A DNA stretch of 29,493 nt from an uncultured Alistipes sp. GTDB taxonomy: Bacteria; Bacteroidota; Bacteroidia; Bacteroidales; Rikenellaceae. This document shows positions 7,225 to 15,007 of the stretch, piece after piece. The notes below the pieces were generated by a model. That model saw only the letters and a program-made list of their open reading frames with translations, was not told the origin of the DNA and made no database searches. The translations under genes were made by a program, and so were the position numbers. The DNA lies in contig CAUDHE010000022.1 of NCBI GenBank assembly GCA_958449275.1, positions 1 through 29,493 on the forward strand, read 5' to 3'. Positions within the stretch are counted from its first letter, which is position 1, and every line of letters begins with the position of its first letter.

Positions 7225-8226
7225 TTATAAACCCCAGTCGCGGGCGGCCGCCGCATGCTTCGGGGCGGCGGGGATGTTGGCGAAGAAAGTCTCGCCCGTG
7301 AGCCGCTCCAGCTCCGCGACGCTCATCATGTCGGCGGCCGAGGGTTTGCGCCCCTTGGCGTCGTAGTGTCCCACCACGAATGCCGCACACTTCAACTCCG
7401 AACTCTTGCAGTCGGCCGCACGGCGACCCGTATCGCCCGCACGGGTGCGGAGCAGTGCCTTGTAATAAGCCGTGGGGACGGCTACGTCGGCGCCGTCGTT
7501 CTTGTTGCGCGTGGCAGACGCCTCGACCGTACGGCCGCCAGCATCGGTGTAGTCACCGAAAAGACAACCCGTGACCACGTAGAGCGTGTCGGCACAGATC
7601 TGTCGGTCGACGAATATTTCGAGGTTGTTCCATGCCCCGTTGGCGGCGTTGAATCCGCGGCCGAGCTGCGGCGCGATATTCGAGGCATAGAATGTCTGAT
7701 CGTTGGCTTCGCGCGATACGGTGCGTTCGACCGAGCCGAGCAGATGACCGCGCGTGTATTCGCCGTAGGAGCTGCGCAGCAAAGGCTGTATGTCGACGGG
7801 AAGCGTGGGGTCGAAACGGAATCGGTCCGAACGGCGCACCTCGTCGCGATAGGAGGGGTGCAGCGGTGCGGCGACCCACACGGGACAGCGGTAACGCCGA
7901 CTGTAACAAGCCGAATAGTTGCGTATCTTGTGCGCGCCGTCGTCGGACGTTCCGAAAAAGTGGCGGGTGTAATACAGGTCGTCGTCCCGTCTGTCGGCGG
8001 GCAGTTCGGCCCACCCCGTACGGTATACGCTTGCGGGGGCGGAGGCGGCCTGCACGGATTCGGGAGCCGTCTCATTTACCGCTGAAGCCGCGGGGCTCTT
8101 CGCCGCAGGCTCCGACGGCTGCGGAGCGTAGTTATCGTATATGAGATTGAGCAGTGCGGCCACCGCGATTACGGCCAAATAGACCATGGGGCGGCGGTTG
8201 CTCATCTTACGGGTTCTTCTTCTCAT
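7225..8226 (-). CDS. DNA/RNA non-specific endonuclease (NUC1 family), membrane-anchored or secreted
   Basis: A 333-residue protein with a basic N-terminus, one hydrophobic segment at about residues 14-30 (signal peptide or anchor) and a low-complexity Ala/Pro/Ser linker to about 65. The nuclease domain covers about 70-320. The betabeta-alpha-Me motif reads YTRGHLLGS (H161 as general base; Thr in place of the Asp of the classic DRGH, a change I recall in Bacteroidota members). It is followed by FYASNIAPQ and the Asn/Trp segment GFNAANGAWNNLE expected to carry the metal-binding Asn. Several Cys (C107, C114 and others) could form disulphides. It probably degrades nucleic acid outside the cytoplasm. 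It lies first in a likely two-gene unit with the DUF4924 gene. Confidence 0.85.
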   Translation of the reverse strand: MRRRTRKMSNRRPMVYLAVIAVAALLNLIYDNYAPQPSEPAAKSPAASAVNETAPESVQAASAPASVYRTGWAELPADRRDDDLYYTRHFFGTSDDGAHKIRNYSACYSRRYRCPVWVAAPLHPSYRDEVRRSDRFRFDPTLPVDIQPLLRSSYGEYTRGHLLGSVERTVSREANDQTFYASNIAPQLGRGFNAANGAWNNLEIFVDRQICADTLYVVTGCLFGDYTDAGGRTVEASATRNKNDGADVAVPTAYYKALLRTRAGDTGRRAADCKSSELKCAAFVVGHYDAKGRKPSAADMMSVAELERLTGETFFANIPAAPKHAAAARDWGL

Positions 8227-8289
8227 GCTGTAAGTTAGGATTATGGTACTTGCGGTAAACTGTCCCGAATCTCATGCGACGGAGCGGCC

Positions 8290-8376
8290 GTAGCTTGCGG
8301 TGGTCCGCCGAATGAGCCGGTGCGAATCGCGGGCCTCCGCGGGGCGAGGCTACGGCCCGTGCAGTCCTTCGGACTG
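8290..8376 (+). repeat. Type I repeat with variable hairpin
   Basis: Contains TAGCTTGCGG, GAATGAGCCGGTGCGAATCG, GGGCCTCCGCGGGGCGAGG and CTACGGCCCGTG, then hairpin CAGTCC (8362-8367), loop TTC, GGACTG (8371-8376). It fills most of the gap between the nuclease start and the dtd stop. Confidence 0.7.
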
Positions 8377-8386
8377 ACGTAAGGGG

Positions 8387-8839
8387 TTACTCTCTGTTCT
8401 TCGAATCCATCCAAATGGTTACCGGGCCGTCGTTCAGCAACTCGACTTTCATGTCGGCACCGAATACCCCCGTGGCAGGGGTGCGGCCCGAGGCGCTCTC
8501 CACTGCCGTCACGAAGCGTTCGTAAAGCGGCCGCGATACAGCTTCGGGCGCGGAGCGGATATACGACGGGCGGTTGCCCTTGCGCGTGGATGCGAAGAGC
8601 GTGAACTGGCTCACGATCATCACCTCGCCGCCGACCTGCCCGACGTCGAGATTCATCACGCCGTTTTCGTCGTCGAATATGCGCAGGCGGAGCAGCTTGC
8701 CCGTGAGCCAGTCGATATCCTCCTGCCCGTCGGCCTCCTCCACACCGACCAGAACCAGCAACCCGCGGCCTATGCGCGAATGCTCGCGGCCGTCGATCGT
8801 CACCGACGCGTGCCGCACCCTCTGTATAAGCAGTCTCAT
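8387..8839 (-). CDS. dtd: D-aminoacyl-tRNA deacylase
   Basis: DTD hydrolyses D-aminoacyl-tRNA (and glycyl-tRNA-Ala) as a proofreading step. The 150-residue length matches the family. MRLLIQRVRHASVTIDG is the standard opening; the two active-site motifs are SQFTLFA (about residues 77-83) and the Gly-cisPro motif NDGPVTI near residue 136. The protein is a cytosolic homodimer. It is the last gene of the cdd / pseudouridine synthase / dtd unit, starting 6 bp after the upstream stop. Confidence 0.95.
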   Translation of the reverse strand: MRLLIQRVRHASVTIDGREHSRIGRGLLVLVGVEEADGQEDIDWLTGKLLRLRIFDDENGVMNLDVGQVGGEVMIVSQFTLFASTRKGNRPSYIRSAPEAVSRPLYERFVTAVESASGRTPATGVFGADMKVELLNDGPVTIWMDSKNRE

Positions 8840-8845
8840 GGTTGA

Positions 8846-9532
8846 TTACATGTTTTCGAACACCGCCCACAGATTGTCGCCCGCAGGCACTGGGGCCGTC
8901 ACCGATATAGGTTCCTTGCGCACGGGGTGCACCAATTCCACTCGGCGCGAGTGGAGCGATATGCCGCCGTCGGGATTCGATCGGCGTGCGCCGTATTTCA
9001 GATCGCCCTTTATCGGGCAGCCGATCTTCGAGAGCTGTGCGCGGATCTGATGGTGCCGACCCGTGAGAAGTTCCACCTCCACCAATGTGTAGCGCGTGCC
9101 GCTGCCCGCGATGCGGTAGTCGAGCACGGCGCGTTTGCCGTCGGGTTTCGGGGCGTCGAAAGCGCGCGAGCGATTGGTACGTCCGTCACGCACTATGTAA
9201 TGGGTGAGACGTCCCTCCTCGGGATCGGGCGCAGCTTCGGTAAGTGCCCAGTAGGTCTTGCGTATGGCACCGTCGCGGATCATCTCGTTCAGACGGGCCA
9301 AAGCCTTCGACGTCTTGGCGAATATCACCGCGCCGCTCACGGGACGGTCGATGCGGTGCACCACGCCGAGGAACACATCCCCCGGCTTGTGGTCGCGTAC
9401 CTTTATCATGGCTTTTATCTCTGTCTCCAACGCGTCGTCGGTATCGCGGTCGGGCTGCACCAGATCGCCGCAATGTTTGTTCACCACCATCAGATGGTTG
9501 TCTTCATAAAGGATGTCGTCGGGTTTGAACAT
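8846..9532 (-). CDS. RluA-family pseudouridine synthase
   Basis: A 228-residue pseudouridine synthase of the RluA/RluC/RluD superfamily. The catalytic motif is VVHRIDRPVSG, with D62 as the nucleophilic Asp. The conserved RKTYWAL, LLTGRHHQIRAQL and GDLKYGA segments follow. No N-terminal S4 domain is present, so it resembles the short RluA-like or TruC-like class. Whether it acts on rRNA or tRNA cannot be decided from sequence. It is 9 bp from cdd and 6 bp from dtd, so all three are likely one transcript. Confidence 0.9.
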   Translation of the reverse strand: MFKPDDILYEDNHLMVVNKHCGDLVQPDRDTDDALETEIKAMIKVRDHKPGDVFLGVVHRIDRPVSGAVIFAKTSKALARLNEMIRDGAIRKTYWALTEAAPDPEEGRLTHYIVRDGRTNRSRAFDAPKPDGKRAVLDYRIAGSGTRYTLVEVELLTGRHHQIRAQLSKIGCPIKGDLKYGARRSNPDGGISLHSRRVELVHPVRKEPISVTAPVPAGDNLWAVFENM

Positions 9533-9541
9533 GGGTATGGG

Positions 9542-9997
9542 TTATAGTTCGAACGTAAAGGGCAGGAGCCGTTCGGCCGAATCGACGACCGATGCGGAGC
9601 CTCCGCCCGTCATTATTATGCGAATGGGATGTTTTTGCCGCCGCTGGGTGTCGAGGATCGTCTGACGGCATCCGCCGCAGGGGTAACACTCGCGCGGCGA
9701 AGGCTCGGAGGCTATGGCCAGCGCCGTCACGGGGTCGTCGGCGTGGTTGGCCTGACAATGGTAGAGCAACGTGCGTTCGGCGCAGAGTCCCGACGGGAAA
9801 ACCTCGCTCTCGATGTTTGCGCCGACCACTATGCGTCCGCTCGCCAAGCGTGCCGCGGCGCCTACGCGGAACCGCGAATACGGGGCATACGCATTCTCTG
9901 TTGCTTTCGCGGCGGCCGCAGCCAGCTCGCGGTCAGCCTCGGGCAGCGAGTCTGTCGACTCGTAACTATCGAAAGTGAATCTGAACTCCTGTTTCAT
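9542..9997 (-). CDS. cdd: Cytidine deaminase
   Basis: Deaminates cytidine/deoxycytidine to uridine/deoxyuridine in pyrimidine salvage. The 151-residue length fits the small tetrameric class. Zinc ligands are C72 (in GLCAERTLL, with E74 as proton shuttle) and C107 and C110 (PCGGCRQ). NAYAPYSRFRVGAAA and GANIES are the substrate-binding signature segments. First gene of a three-gene unit with its own strong promoter. Confidence 0.95.
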   Translation of the reverse strand: MKQEFRFTFDSYESTDSLPEADRELAAAAAKATENAYAPYSRFRVGAAARLASGRIVVGANIESEVFPSGLCAERTLLYHCQANHADDPVTALAIASEPSPRECYPCGGCRQTILDTQRRQKHPIRIIMTGGGSASVVDSAERLLPFTFEL

Positions 9998-10023
9998 AAT
10001 CGGGAAAAGTTTCGTGCGGCTAA

Positions 10024-10054
10024 CAAAGATACTACAATCGTTCCATGATTCAAA
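10024..10054 (-). promoter_or_regulatory. -33/-7 promoter for the cdd operon
   Basis: On the minus strand: TTTG (10051-10054), 19 bp, TATCTTTG (10024-10031). This is a full consensus match about 27 bp upstream of the cdd start codon, leaving a short leader of about 20 nt. Confidence 0.7.
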
Positions 10055-10089
10055 ATCGACCGCACTTATTTAAAGATATGGACGGGATC

Positions 10090-10122
10090 GCAGCCTGCGG
10101 CCCGCGCGGTTCTTGACACCGC
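10090..10122 (+). repeat. Partial type I repeat with degraded hairpin
   Basis: GCAGCCTGCGGCCCGC followed by GCGGT (10106-10110) and ACCGC (10118-10122) around TTCTTGAC. It resembles a decayed GCGGTTC/GAACCGC hairpin. Confidence 0.45.
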
Positions 10123-10144
10123 AAACGGGTGGTTGTCGGTAGAG

Positions 10145-10187
10145 ATTCCATTCATTTTTCTTTTTGAGAAAAAGAAAAATGTGGAAT
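10145..10187. repeat. Long A/T-rich inverted repeat
   Basis: ATTCCA, TT, then CATTTTTCTTTTT (10153-10165), loop GAG, AAAAAGAAAAATG (10169-10181), TGGAAT. The 13-bp inner stem is perfect and is extended by 6 outer pairs across a 2-nt bulge. It is unrelated in sequence to the GC-rich repeats around it; it could be a terminator-like or MITE-end structure. Confidence 0.6.
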
Positions 10188-10215
10188 GACGCGGATGGTT
10201 CCCTGAATGCGATTT

Positions 10216-10268
10216 GCAGTTCGCCGCATGGGGGGGGCGGCAGCGAACTGCACGACTCTAAAGAGTCG
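10216..10268 (+). repeat. Type II repeat with variable hairpin
   Basis: Inverted repeat GCAGTTCG (10216-10223) ... CGAACTGC (10244-10251) around a G-rich centre with eight G in a row, then hairpin CGACTC (10253-10258), loop TAAA, GAGTCG (10263-10268). Confidence 0.7.
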
Positions 10269-10295
10269 CCCCTTTCCTTTTATTATTTTTCATAC

Positions 10296-10477
10296 GTTAC
10301 CTTTTATGCGGACAAAAGGTAACCCCAAAAACCGCCGCGGTGAAACGATTTCGGGGTCGACCACAGCGACTGCGCTGAATCGGATGCCTACGGCACTTTT
10401 GAAGCAATCAAAAGGTCTCCGATTCTTAACGCTCCGTCACTGCGTCCGCCCTCTATCCGAAATCGTTTCTGCCGCGG
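10296..10477 (+). repeat. Nested-stem element, copy 1
   Basis: Starts with a 10-bp hairpin GTTACCTTTT (10296-10305) / AAAAGGTAAC (10314-10323). Next come nested stems: CCGCGG (10335-10340) with CCGCGG (10472-10477), GAAACGATTTCGG (10342-10354) with CCGAAATCGTTTC (10457-10469, perfect 13 bp), GAATCGGA (10377-10384) with TCCGATTC (10418-10425), and CTTTTGA (10396-10402) with TCAAAAG (10408-10414). No credible ORF. A second copy is at 14570-14749. Confidence 0.75.
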
Positions 10478-10519
10478 GTCAGGCTGACACATGTGAATTG
10501 GCAGAATGTTTTCGGGTCG

Positions 10520-10613
10520 CGGCCTGCCAAGACTGCGAGATTGAGCGAATGCGAATAACGGGGACTCCGCGGGGGGGGGGCGAAGGCTGTGGCCCGTACA
10601 GTCCTGCGGACTG
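10520..10613 (+). repeat. Type I repeat with variable hairpin and G10 tract
   Basis: Contains CGGCCTGCC, GATTGAGCGAATGCGAATAA, ACTCCGC followed by ten G (10571-10580), AAGGCTGTGGCCCGTA, then hairpin CAGTCC (10599-10604), loop TGC, GGACTG (10608-10613). Together with the other modules this accounts for most of the gene-free stretch 9998-10628. Confidence 0.65.
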
Positions 10614-10628
10614 CAACGCCCCTCTCCG

Positions 10629-11048
10629 TCACTCGGCCGACGGACCGTACTCGGGATATTCGGCGACGAACTCGTCCCAGCTCTGCAACGGGCAGTCGTC
10701 GGTCTGCCCTGCGACCTTGCGGAGCACCTCGATGCAGGTGACGTCGTAGTCGAACATCACATCCATCATCCCTTCGAGATCCTTGCGGCGGTCGATGCGC
10801 ACCCTCACTTCGTACTCGTATCCCTCCTCATAGTCGAGGCCCTTCACATCGGGCCAGTGCCCCCATCGGCCGTCGCAAAAGACATTAAGAACCCTTACGG
10901 CCCCTTCGCCTTTCGCGACGCCGTAGTACGACGCTATGCGCCCCGTTGTCTCGAAACTATTCGTGTCGTCCTCCTTGCCGCACGACGCGAATACGACAGC
11001 GACAGCCGTCAGACATGCCGCCGCGAACAAATTAAATCGGGTTTTCAT
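10629..11048 (-). CDS. Small lipoprotein, DUF4377-like
   Basis: A 139-residue lipoprotein: hydrophobic signal peptide with lipobox ending FASC (C23 as lipidated Cys), then a short domain with GRIASYYG, GRW, GLDYEEGYEYEVRVRID and a C-terminal DDCPLQSWDEFVAEYPEY. The DYEEGYEYEVRV block resembles DUF4377; the assignment is from memory and not certain. Function unknown; probably periplasmic or at the cell surface. It lies 46 bp downstream of the ABC exporter on the same strand. A clear paralogue is encoded at 16182-16589, after the metalloprotease gene. Confidence 0.75.
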   Translation of the reverse strand: MKTRFNLFAAACLTAVAVVFASCGKEDDTNSFETTGRIASYYGVAKGEGAVRVLNVFCDGRWGHWPDVKGLDYEEGYEYEVRVRIDRRKDLEGMMDVMFDYDVTCIEVLRKVAGQTDDCPLQSWDEFVAEYPEYGPSAE

Positions 11049-11094
11049 AAGCCGCAGTTTTTAATGATTAAACATGGAGTTTTTACGACAACTT

Positions 11095-12939
11095 TCAGTC
11101 GAGACTCTGCATCTCGATCAGTTTGGCGTAGATGCCGCCCGCGGCCATAAGTTCAGCGTGCGTGCCCTGTTCGGCTATGCGGCCCTCGTCGATCACGATG
11201 ATGCGGTCGGCATTGTGTATGGTGCTCAGGCGGTGGGCTATGACGATCGACGTACGCCCTTCGAGAAGCGACGTCAGGGCGTCCTGCACCAGCTTCTCGC
11301 TCTCGGTATCGAGGGCCGAGGTGGCCTCGTCGAGAATCAGTATCTCGGGATTTTTCAGCACGGCGCGCGCTATGCTCAGCCGCTGCCGCTGTCCGCCCGA
11401 GAGCTTCATGCCGCGGTCGCCTATGTTGGTGTCGTAGCCCGCCTCGGTCTGCATGATGAAATCGTGGGCGTTGGCCACGCGTGCGGCGGCCTCGATCTGT
11501 TCGGCCGAGGCATCGGCCCGTCCCATGGCTATGTTGTTGCGAATGGTGTCGTTGAAAAGCACCGTATCCTGCGACACGATTCCCATGTGGCTGCGCACGC
11601 TCTCCTGCGAGTAGTCGCCCAAAGGCACGCCGTCGATGAGGATAGAGCCGCCCTGCGGATCGTAGAAACGCGGCACGAGTTCGCTCAGCGTCGATTTGCC
11701 GCCTCCCGAGGGACCGACCAAAGCTACCGTCTCGCCTTTACGGACAGTGAACGACACCCCGTGCAGCACCTCGCGCGACTCGTCGTAGCCGAACGATACG
11801 CCGCGGAACTCTATCTTGTCGCGGAACTCGTCCAAAGTGCGGGCGTGGGGCTTGTCGGCCACCTCGCTGCGGGCATCGAGTATCGAGAATATGCGTTCGC
11901 CCGCGGCGATGCCTTGATTGATGTTGGCGAACTGGTCGATGAACGAACGCAGCGGTCGCGTGATCTGCGAGAAAGCCGCTATGTAGGCCACGAACCACGC
12001 CGCCGACATGGTGCCGCGCGTAACCAGCGCGCCGCCGAAGATGAGCACCACCGATATGGCCGTTATACCGAGAAATTCGCTCATGGGCGAGGCCAGCTGC
12101 TGTTTGCGGGCCATCGACAGAGTGAGGTTCGATATTTCGGCGTTTATGGCGCGGAACTTGTCGCGCACGTAGGTGAAAGCGTTGTAACTCTTCACGGCCT
12201 TGACGCCCGTGAGCGACTCCTCCATGACGCTCACCATGTCGCCCATACGCTCCTGTCCGCGACGCGCGGGGTGGCGCAGACGTTTCACGATCGAGCCGAT
12301 GAGCAGGCCCACCAAAGGCAGGTAGACTAGCGAGAAGATGGTAAGCTCCCACGAGATCTTCACCATCATCACGAGATAGCCCACGATGAGAAACGGCTCG
12401 CGGAAAGCCACTTGCAGGGTGTTGGTGATGCAAAACTGCACCATCATGACGTCGGAGGTTATCTTCGACATTATGTCGCCCTTGCGCTGGTCGCTGAAGT
12501 AACCCACGTTCATGCCCATCGTATGTTCGAACATCTCGTTGCGCATGCGTTGCAGCGTTCGGGCGCGCATGGTCTCCACCGTCATCGATCCCAGATAGCG
12601 GAACAGATTGCTCAGCAGATTCGAACAGATGAGTATGGCCGACAGCAGTCCGAGCAGATACGTTATGCGGAACTCCTCGCCGAAGATGTGCGTGTAGGCA
12701 TAGTTGAGAACATCGTTCAGGCAGTCGCCCGAGAGCGATACTCGCGGGAAATCGTACGTGGGACGAAATTCGTAGCCTTCGGAGAAGAGTGTTCCCACGA
12801 TAGGCATTATCATCGTGTAGGTGAAGGTGTTGAACAGCGCATGGAACACCGAATAGAAGAAATATGGTATCGTGTAACGGCTCAGGGGCTTGGCGAAGCC
12901 GAGCAGGCGCATGTATGTTTTAAGCATGGTGTGTTTCAT
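11095..12939 (-). CDS. ABC transporter, fused permease/ATPase (MsbA-like exporter)
   Basis: A 614-residue half-transporter: a six-helix type-1 exporter domain (about residues 15-335) followed by an ATPase domain (about 365-610). ATPase motifs are complete: Walker A GPSGGGKST near 409, signature LSGGQRQRLS near 513, Walker B ILILDEATSALD, and switch His in IAHRLST. The closest general type is MsbA, the lipid A flippase, but multidrug exporters share this form and the substrate cannot be read from sequence. ATG 12939 (MKHTMLKTYM) is chosen; upstream in-frame ATGs at 12948 and 12978 are possible. The 160-200 bp gap to nrnA shows no consensus promoter, only a small CGGGTA/TACCCG hairpin at 13045-13058, so it may be read from the nrnA promoter. 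Confidence 0.88.
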   Translation of the reverse strand: MKHTMLKTYMRLLGFAKPLSRYTIPYFFYSVFHALFNTFTYTMIMPIVGTLFSEGYEFRPTYDFPRVSLSGDCLNDVLNYAYTHIFGEEFRITYLLGLLSAILICSNLLSNLFRYLGSMTVETMRARTLQRMRNEMFEHTMGMNVGYFSDQRKGDIMSKITSDVMMVQFCITNTLQVAFREPFLIVGYLVMMVKISWELTIFSLVYLPLVGLLIGSIVKRLRHPARRGQERMGDMVSVMEESLTGVKAVKSYNAFTYVRDKFRAINAEISNLTLSMARKQQLASPMSEFLGITAISVVLIFGGALVTRGTMSAAWFVAYIAAFSQITRPLRSFIDQFANINQGIAAGERIFSILDARSEVADKPHARTLDEFRDKIEFRGVSFGYDESREVLHGVSFTVRKGETVALVGPSGGGKSTLSELVPRFYDPQGGSILIDGVPLGDYSQESVRSHMGIVSQDTVLFNDTIRNNIAMGRADASAEQIEAAARVANAHDFIMQTEAGYDTNIGDRGMKLSGGQRQRLSIARAVLKNPEILILDEATSALDTESEKLVQDALTSLLEGRTSIVIAHRLSTIHNADRIIVIDEGRIAEQGTHAELMAAGGIYAKLIEMQSLD

Positions 12940-13139
12940 ATTTGTCATGCCTTCGGGCCGTGAGGTCGGCCTCGGCATCTCATCGCTCTTTTTCGTTTGC
13001 GATCCCGACCGTCGGGCTTATGCCCTCCGTGGGATGACGCGATACGGGTATCTACCCGAATACTTTACATCGAGTCTTCCCAATCGGGGTTGACTTTGTT
13101 TATTAATCTCGTTTCACGTTCCCGCGACATCTTCTTGAA

Positions 13140-14168
13140 TTACAAGTTCCCTTCGGCGGCGAACTCGTCCACGGCCCGTTCGAAGCGCGCAATGGTCTCG
13201 GCCATCGACACGAACGACTTTCCGCCGGCGGCATTGCGATGGCCGCCCCCCTCGAAATAGCGGCTCGCGAAAAGATTGACATCCACGTCGCCGCGAGAAC
13301 GCAGCGATACGCGTATGAAATCGTGATGTTCGACGAATATGGCTGACATCTTCATCTTCTTTATCGTGAGCGGATAGTTGACGAAACCTTCGCTGTCGCC
13401 CTGCTGGAACCAGAAACGGCGCATCTCCTCCTCGGTGAGCGACAGATGGGCCACGGTGCCCTTGCGCATGATGCGCATCTTGCGGTTTATGACGTAGCCG
13501 AACAGCCGTGCACGCCCCTCGGTGAACGAGTTGTAGACGTTGTTGTATATTCGCGGAATATCGATTCCCGTTTCGGCCAGCGCTGCGGCCGCGCGGAACA
13601 GATCGGGGGTGATATACGAAAACGAAAAGTTGCCCGTGTCGGTCATCATACCCACATACAGCACCTCTGCCTGCGTGCGTGTGACGGAATCGCCGCCCCA
13701 CAGACGTTCGATAAGGCGGTAGACCAGGTAGGAGGTGCTCGACGATTCGGGATGCGAGAACATCAGGTCGAAAGGCTCCGTGGGATTGAGGTGATGATCG
13801 ATCAGGATGCGTTTGGCCGAAGTGTTGGCCGCGATGAGTTCGCTGAGCGCATCCAGACGCGAGAGCGAGTGGAAATCGAGGCAGAAGATCAGGTCGGCCC
13901 GCTCGACGGCCTGCGCGGCGCGGCCCTCCGTGTCGGTTTTGAAGATCACCACGTCGCGTATGCCCGACATCCAGTCGAGATAGTAGGGATACTTGTTGGG
14001 GACGATGCAGACCACCTCGTGTCCCGAGCGGCGCAGAGCCTCGGCCCATGCGATGGACGAACCCACGGCGTCGCCGTCGGGATTGGTATGCGAAAGGATC
14101 ACTATCCGCTGCTGCGGAGTATTCAAAAGACGGCGCAGAGCCTCGATATTCTGTGCTGACAGTTCCAT
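13140..14168 (-). CDS. nrnA: DHH/DHHA1 phosphoesterase (NrnA-type oligoribonuclease/pAp phosphatase)
   Basis: NrnA-type enzymes degrade short RNA oligomers and dephosphorylate pAp. This 342-residue protein has the DHH metal-site motifs: SHTNPDGDAVGSS (H27, D31, D33), D98 in IFCLDFH, and DHH at 124-126; the C-terminal DHHA1 domain ends with GGGHRNAAGG near residue 310. Length and motif order match the NrnA family. Start ATG 14168 (MELSAQNIEAL). The frame stays open far upstream, but that extension runs into repeat DNA and past the promoter at 14240-14271. It is probably a cytosolic Mn-dependent enzyme. Confidence 0.88.
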   Translation of the reverse strand: MELSAQNIEALRRLLNTPQQRIVILSHTNPDGDAVGSSIAWAEALRRSGHEVVCIVPNKYPYYLDWMSGIRDVVIFKTDTEGRAAQAVERADLIFCLDFHSLSRLDALSELIAANTSAKRILIDHHLNPTEPFDLMFSHPESSSTSYLVYRLIERLWGGDSVTRTQAEVLYVGMMTDTGNFSFSYITPDLFRAAAALAETGIDIPRIYNNVYNSFTEGRARLFGYVINRKMRIMRKGTVAHLSLTEEEMRRFWFQQGDSEGFVNYPLTIKKMKMSAIFVEHHDFIRVSLRSRGDVDVNLFASRYFEGGGHRNAAGGKSFVSMAETIARFERAVDEFAAEGNL

Positions 14169-14239
14169 GTGCTGCAGTGTAATGTCGGCGCGGACCGCCT
14201 CGATATGCGATGCGGAGACCGCGCGTACGCGTTATCGGA

Positions 14240-14271
14240 CAAAGGTAGTAAAACTTCGCAATTACGGCAAA
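14240..14271 (-). promoter_or_regulatory. -33/-7 promoter for nrnA
   Basis: On the minus strand: TTTG (14268-14271), 20 bp, TACCTTTG (14240-14247). Full consensus; the leader is about 65 nt. Confidence 0.65.
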
Positions 14272-14327
14272 CATGGGCCCGAAAACGTTCGTTTTACAAA
14301 GGGTGGGGCGTGGCGAAGTGAAGAAAT

Positions 14328-14424
14328 GCAGTCCGTCAGGACTGCGCGGGCCGCAGCCTCGGCGCGCGGAGGCCCGCAGTTGTTCGCGAACGCTCACACC
14401 GCGCCCTCCGCAGGCTGCTGCCCG
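14328..14424 (-). repeat. Type I repeat with variable hairpin (minus orientation)
   Basis: On the minus strand: GGCAGCAGCCTGCGGAGG, GTGAGCGTTCGCGAAC, GCGGGCCTCCGCG, AGGCTGCGGCCCGC, then a 7-bp hairpin (arms 14328-14334 GCAGTCC and 14339-14345 GGACTGC). Upstream of the nrnA promoter. Confidence 0.65.
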
Positions 14425-14491
14425 TATGACTCGCAGAGCTGCATTGTTACGATGTTTTATGCTGTTCGCCGACGGCGGCAGGAGTGCGACA

Positions 14492-14542
14492 GCAGTCCGC
14501 CGCGGTGGGGCGGCGGCGAACTGCGCGGTTCTGAAGAACCGC
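14492..14542 (+). repeat. Type II repeat with variable hairpin
   Basis: GCAGTCCGCCGC ... GGCGGCGAACTGC inverted repeat, then hairpin GCGGTTC (14525-14531), loop TGAA, GAACCGC (14536-14542). A short type II-like form (GCTGTTCGCCGACGGCGG) precedes it at about 14460-14487. Confidence 0.7.
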
Positions 14543-14569
14543 AATATTTCTTTTAGTTATTTTTCTTAC

Positions 14570-14749
14570 GTTACCTTTTGTTCGGACAAAAGGTAACCCA
14601 AAAACCGCCGCGGTGAAACGATTTCGGGGTCGCCCTTGCGACTGCGCTGAATCGGATGCCTGCGGCACTTTTGAAGCAATCAAAAGATTTCCGATTCTTA
14701 ACGCTCCGTCGCAGCGGCCGCCCTTTCCCCGAAATCGCTTCTGCCGCGG
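14570..14749 (+). repeat. Nested-stem element, copy 2
   Basis: Same layout as the copy at 10296-10477: GTTACCTTTT (14570-14579) / AAAAGGTAAC (14588-14597); CCGCGG near 14608 with CCGCGG 14744-14749; GAAACGATTTCGGGG (14615-14629) with CCCCGAAATCGCTTC (14727-14741, one mismatch); GAATCGGA (14649-14656) / TCCGATTC (14690-14697); CTTTTGA (14668-14674) / TCAAAAG (14680-14686). Pairing is kept although bases between stems differ. A type I left half (GCAGCCTGCGGAG ... GAATGAGCGAATGCGAATA) follows at about 14795-14830. These modules fill most of the gene-free stretch 14272-14910. Confidence 0.75.
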
Positions 14750-14910
14750 TTGAGGTTGACGTGTGTGCATGAAACGGGTTAGGGCAGCAGCCTGCGGAGA
14801 TCGCGTGAATGAGCGAATGCGAATAGCAGGATTTTTATCACAATGTTTTATGCAGTCTGCTGCGGCCAATAGACCGATTGCTGCATGATGTGCAAATAAT
14901 CAAACAAAAA

Positions 14911-14941
14911 TTTGACATGTTAAAATAAAATACTTATCTTG
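14911..14941 (+). promoter_or_regulatory. Promoter for the astacin gene
   Basis: TTTG (14911-14914), 20 bp, then TATCTTG (14935-14941), one step off TAnnTTTG. The flanks are A/T-rich like the gene itself. The start codon lies 66 bp downstream. Confidence 0.5.
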
Positions 14942-15007
14942 CAAAAGAGTTTCAGAGGGGTCCAAAATCTGATTGTGTATTACTTAGATTTTACAACAAA
15001 TTCAATT

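Noticed and set aside
10207..10749. 180-codon open frame crossing the repeat cluster
   Set aside because: It runs through type II, nested-stem and type I repeats and into the antisense of the lipoprotein gene; the corresponding frame is not kept in the second repeat copy.
14169..14544. N-terminal extension of the nrnA frame
   Set aside because: It crosses the nrnA promoter and repeat DNA, and the extra residues do not match any DHH protein N-terminus.
10090..14830. Complete insertion sequence between the two nested-stem copies
   Set aside because: The genes between them (lipoprotein, ABC exporter, nrnA) are ordinary host genes with no transposase, and the copies lie in the same orientation without visible target duplications. 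A composite transposon is not supported.
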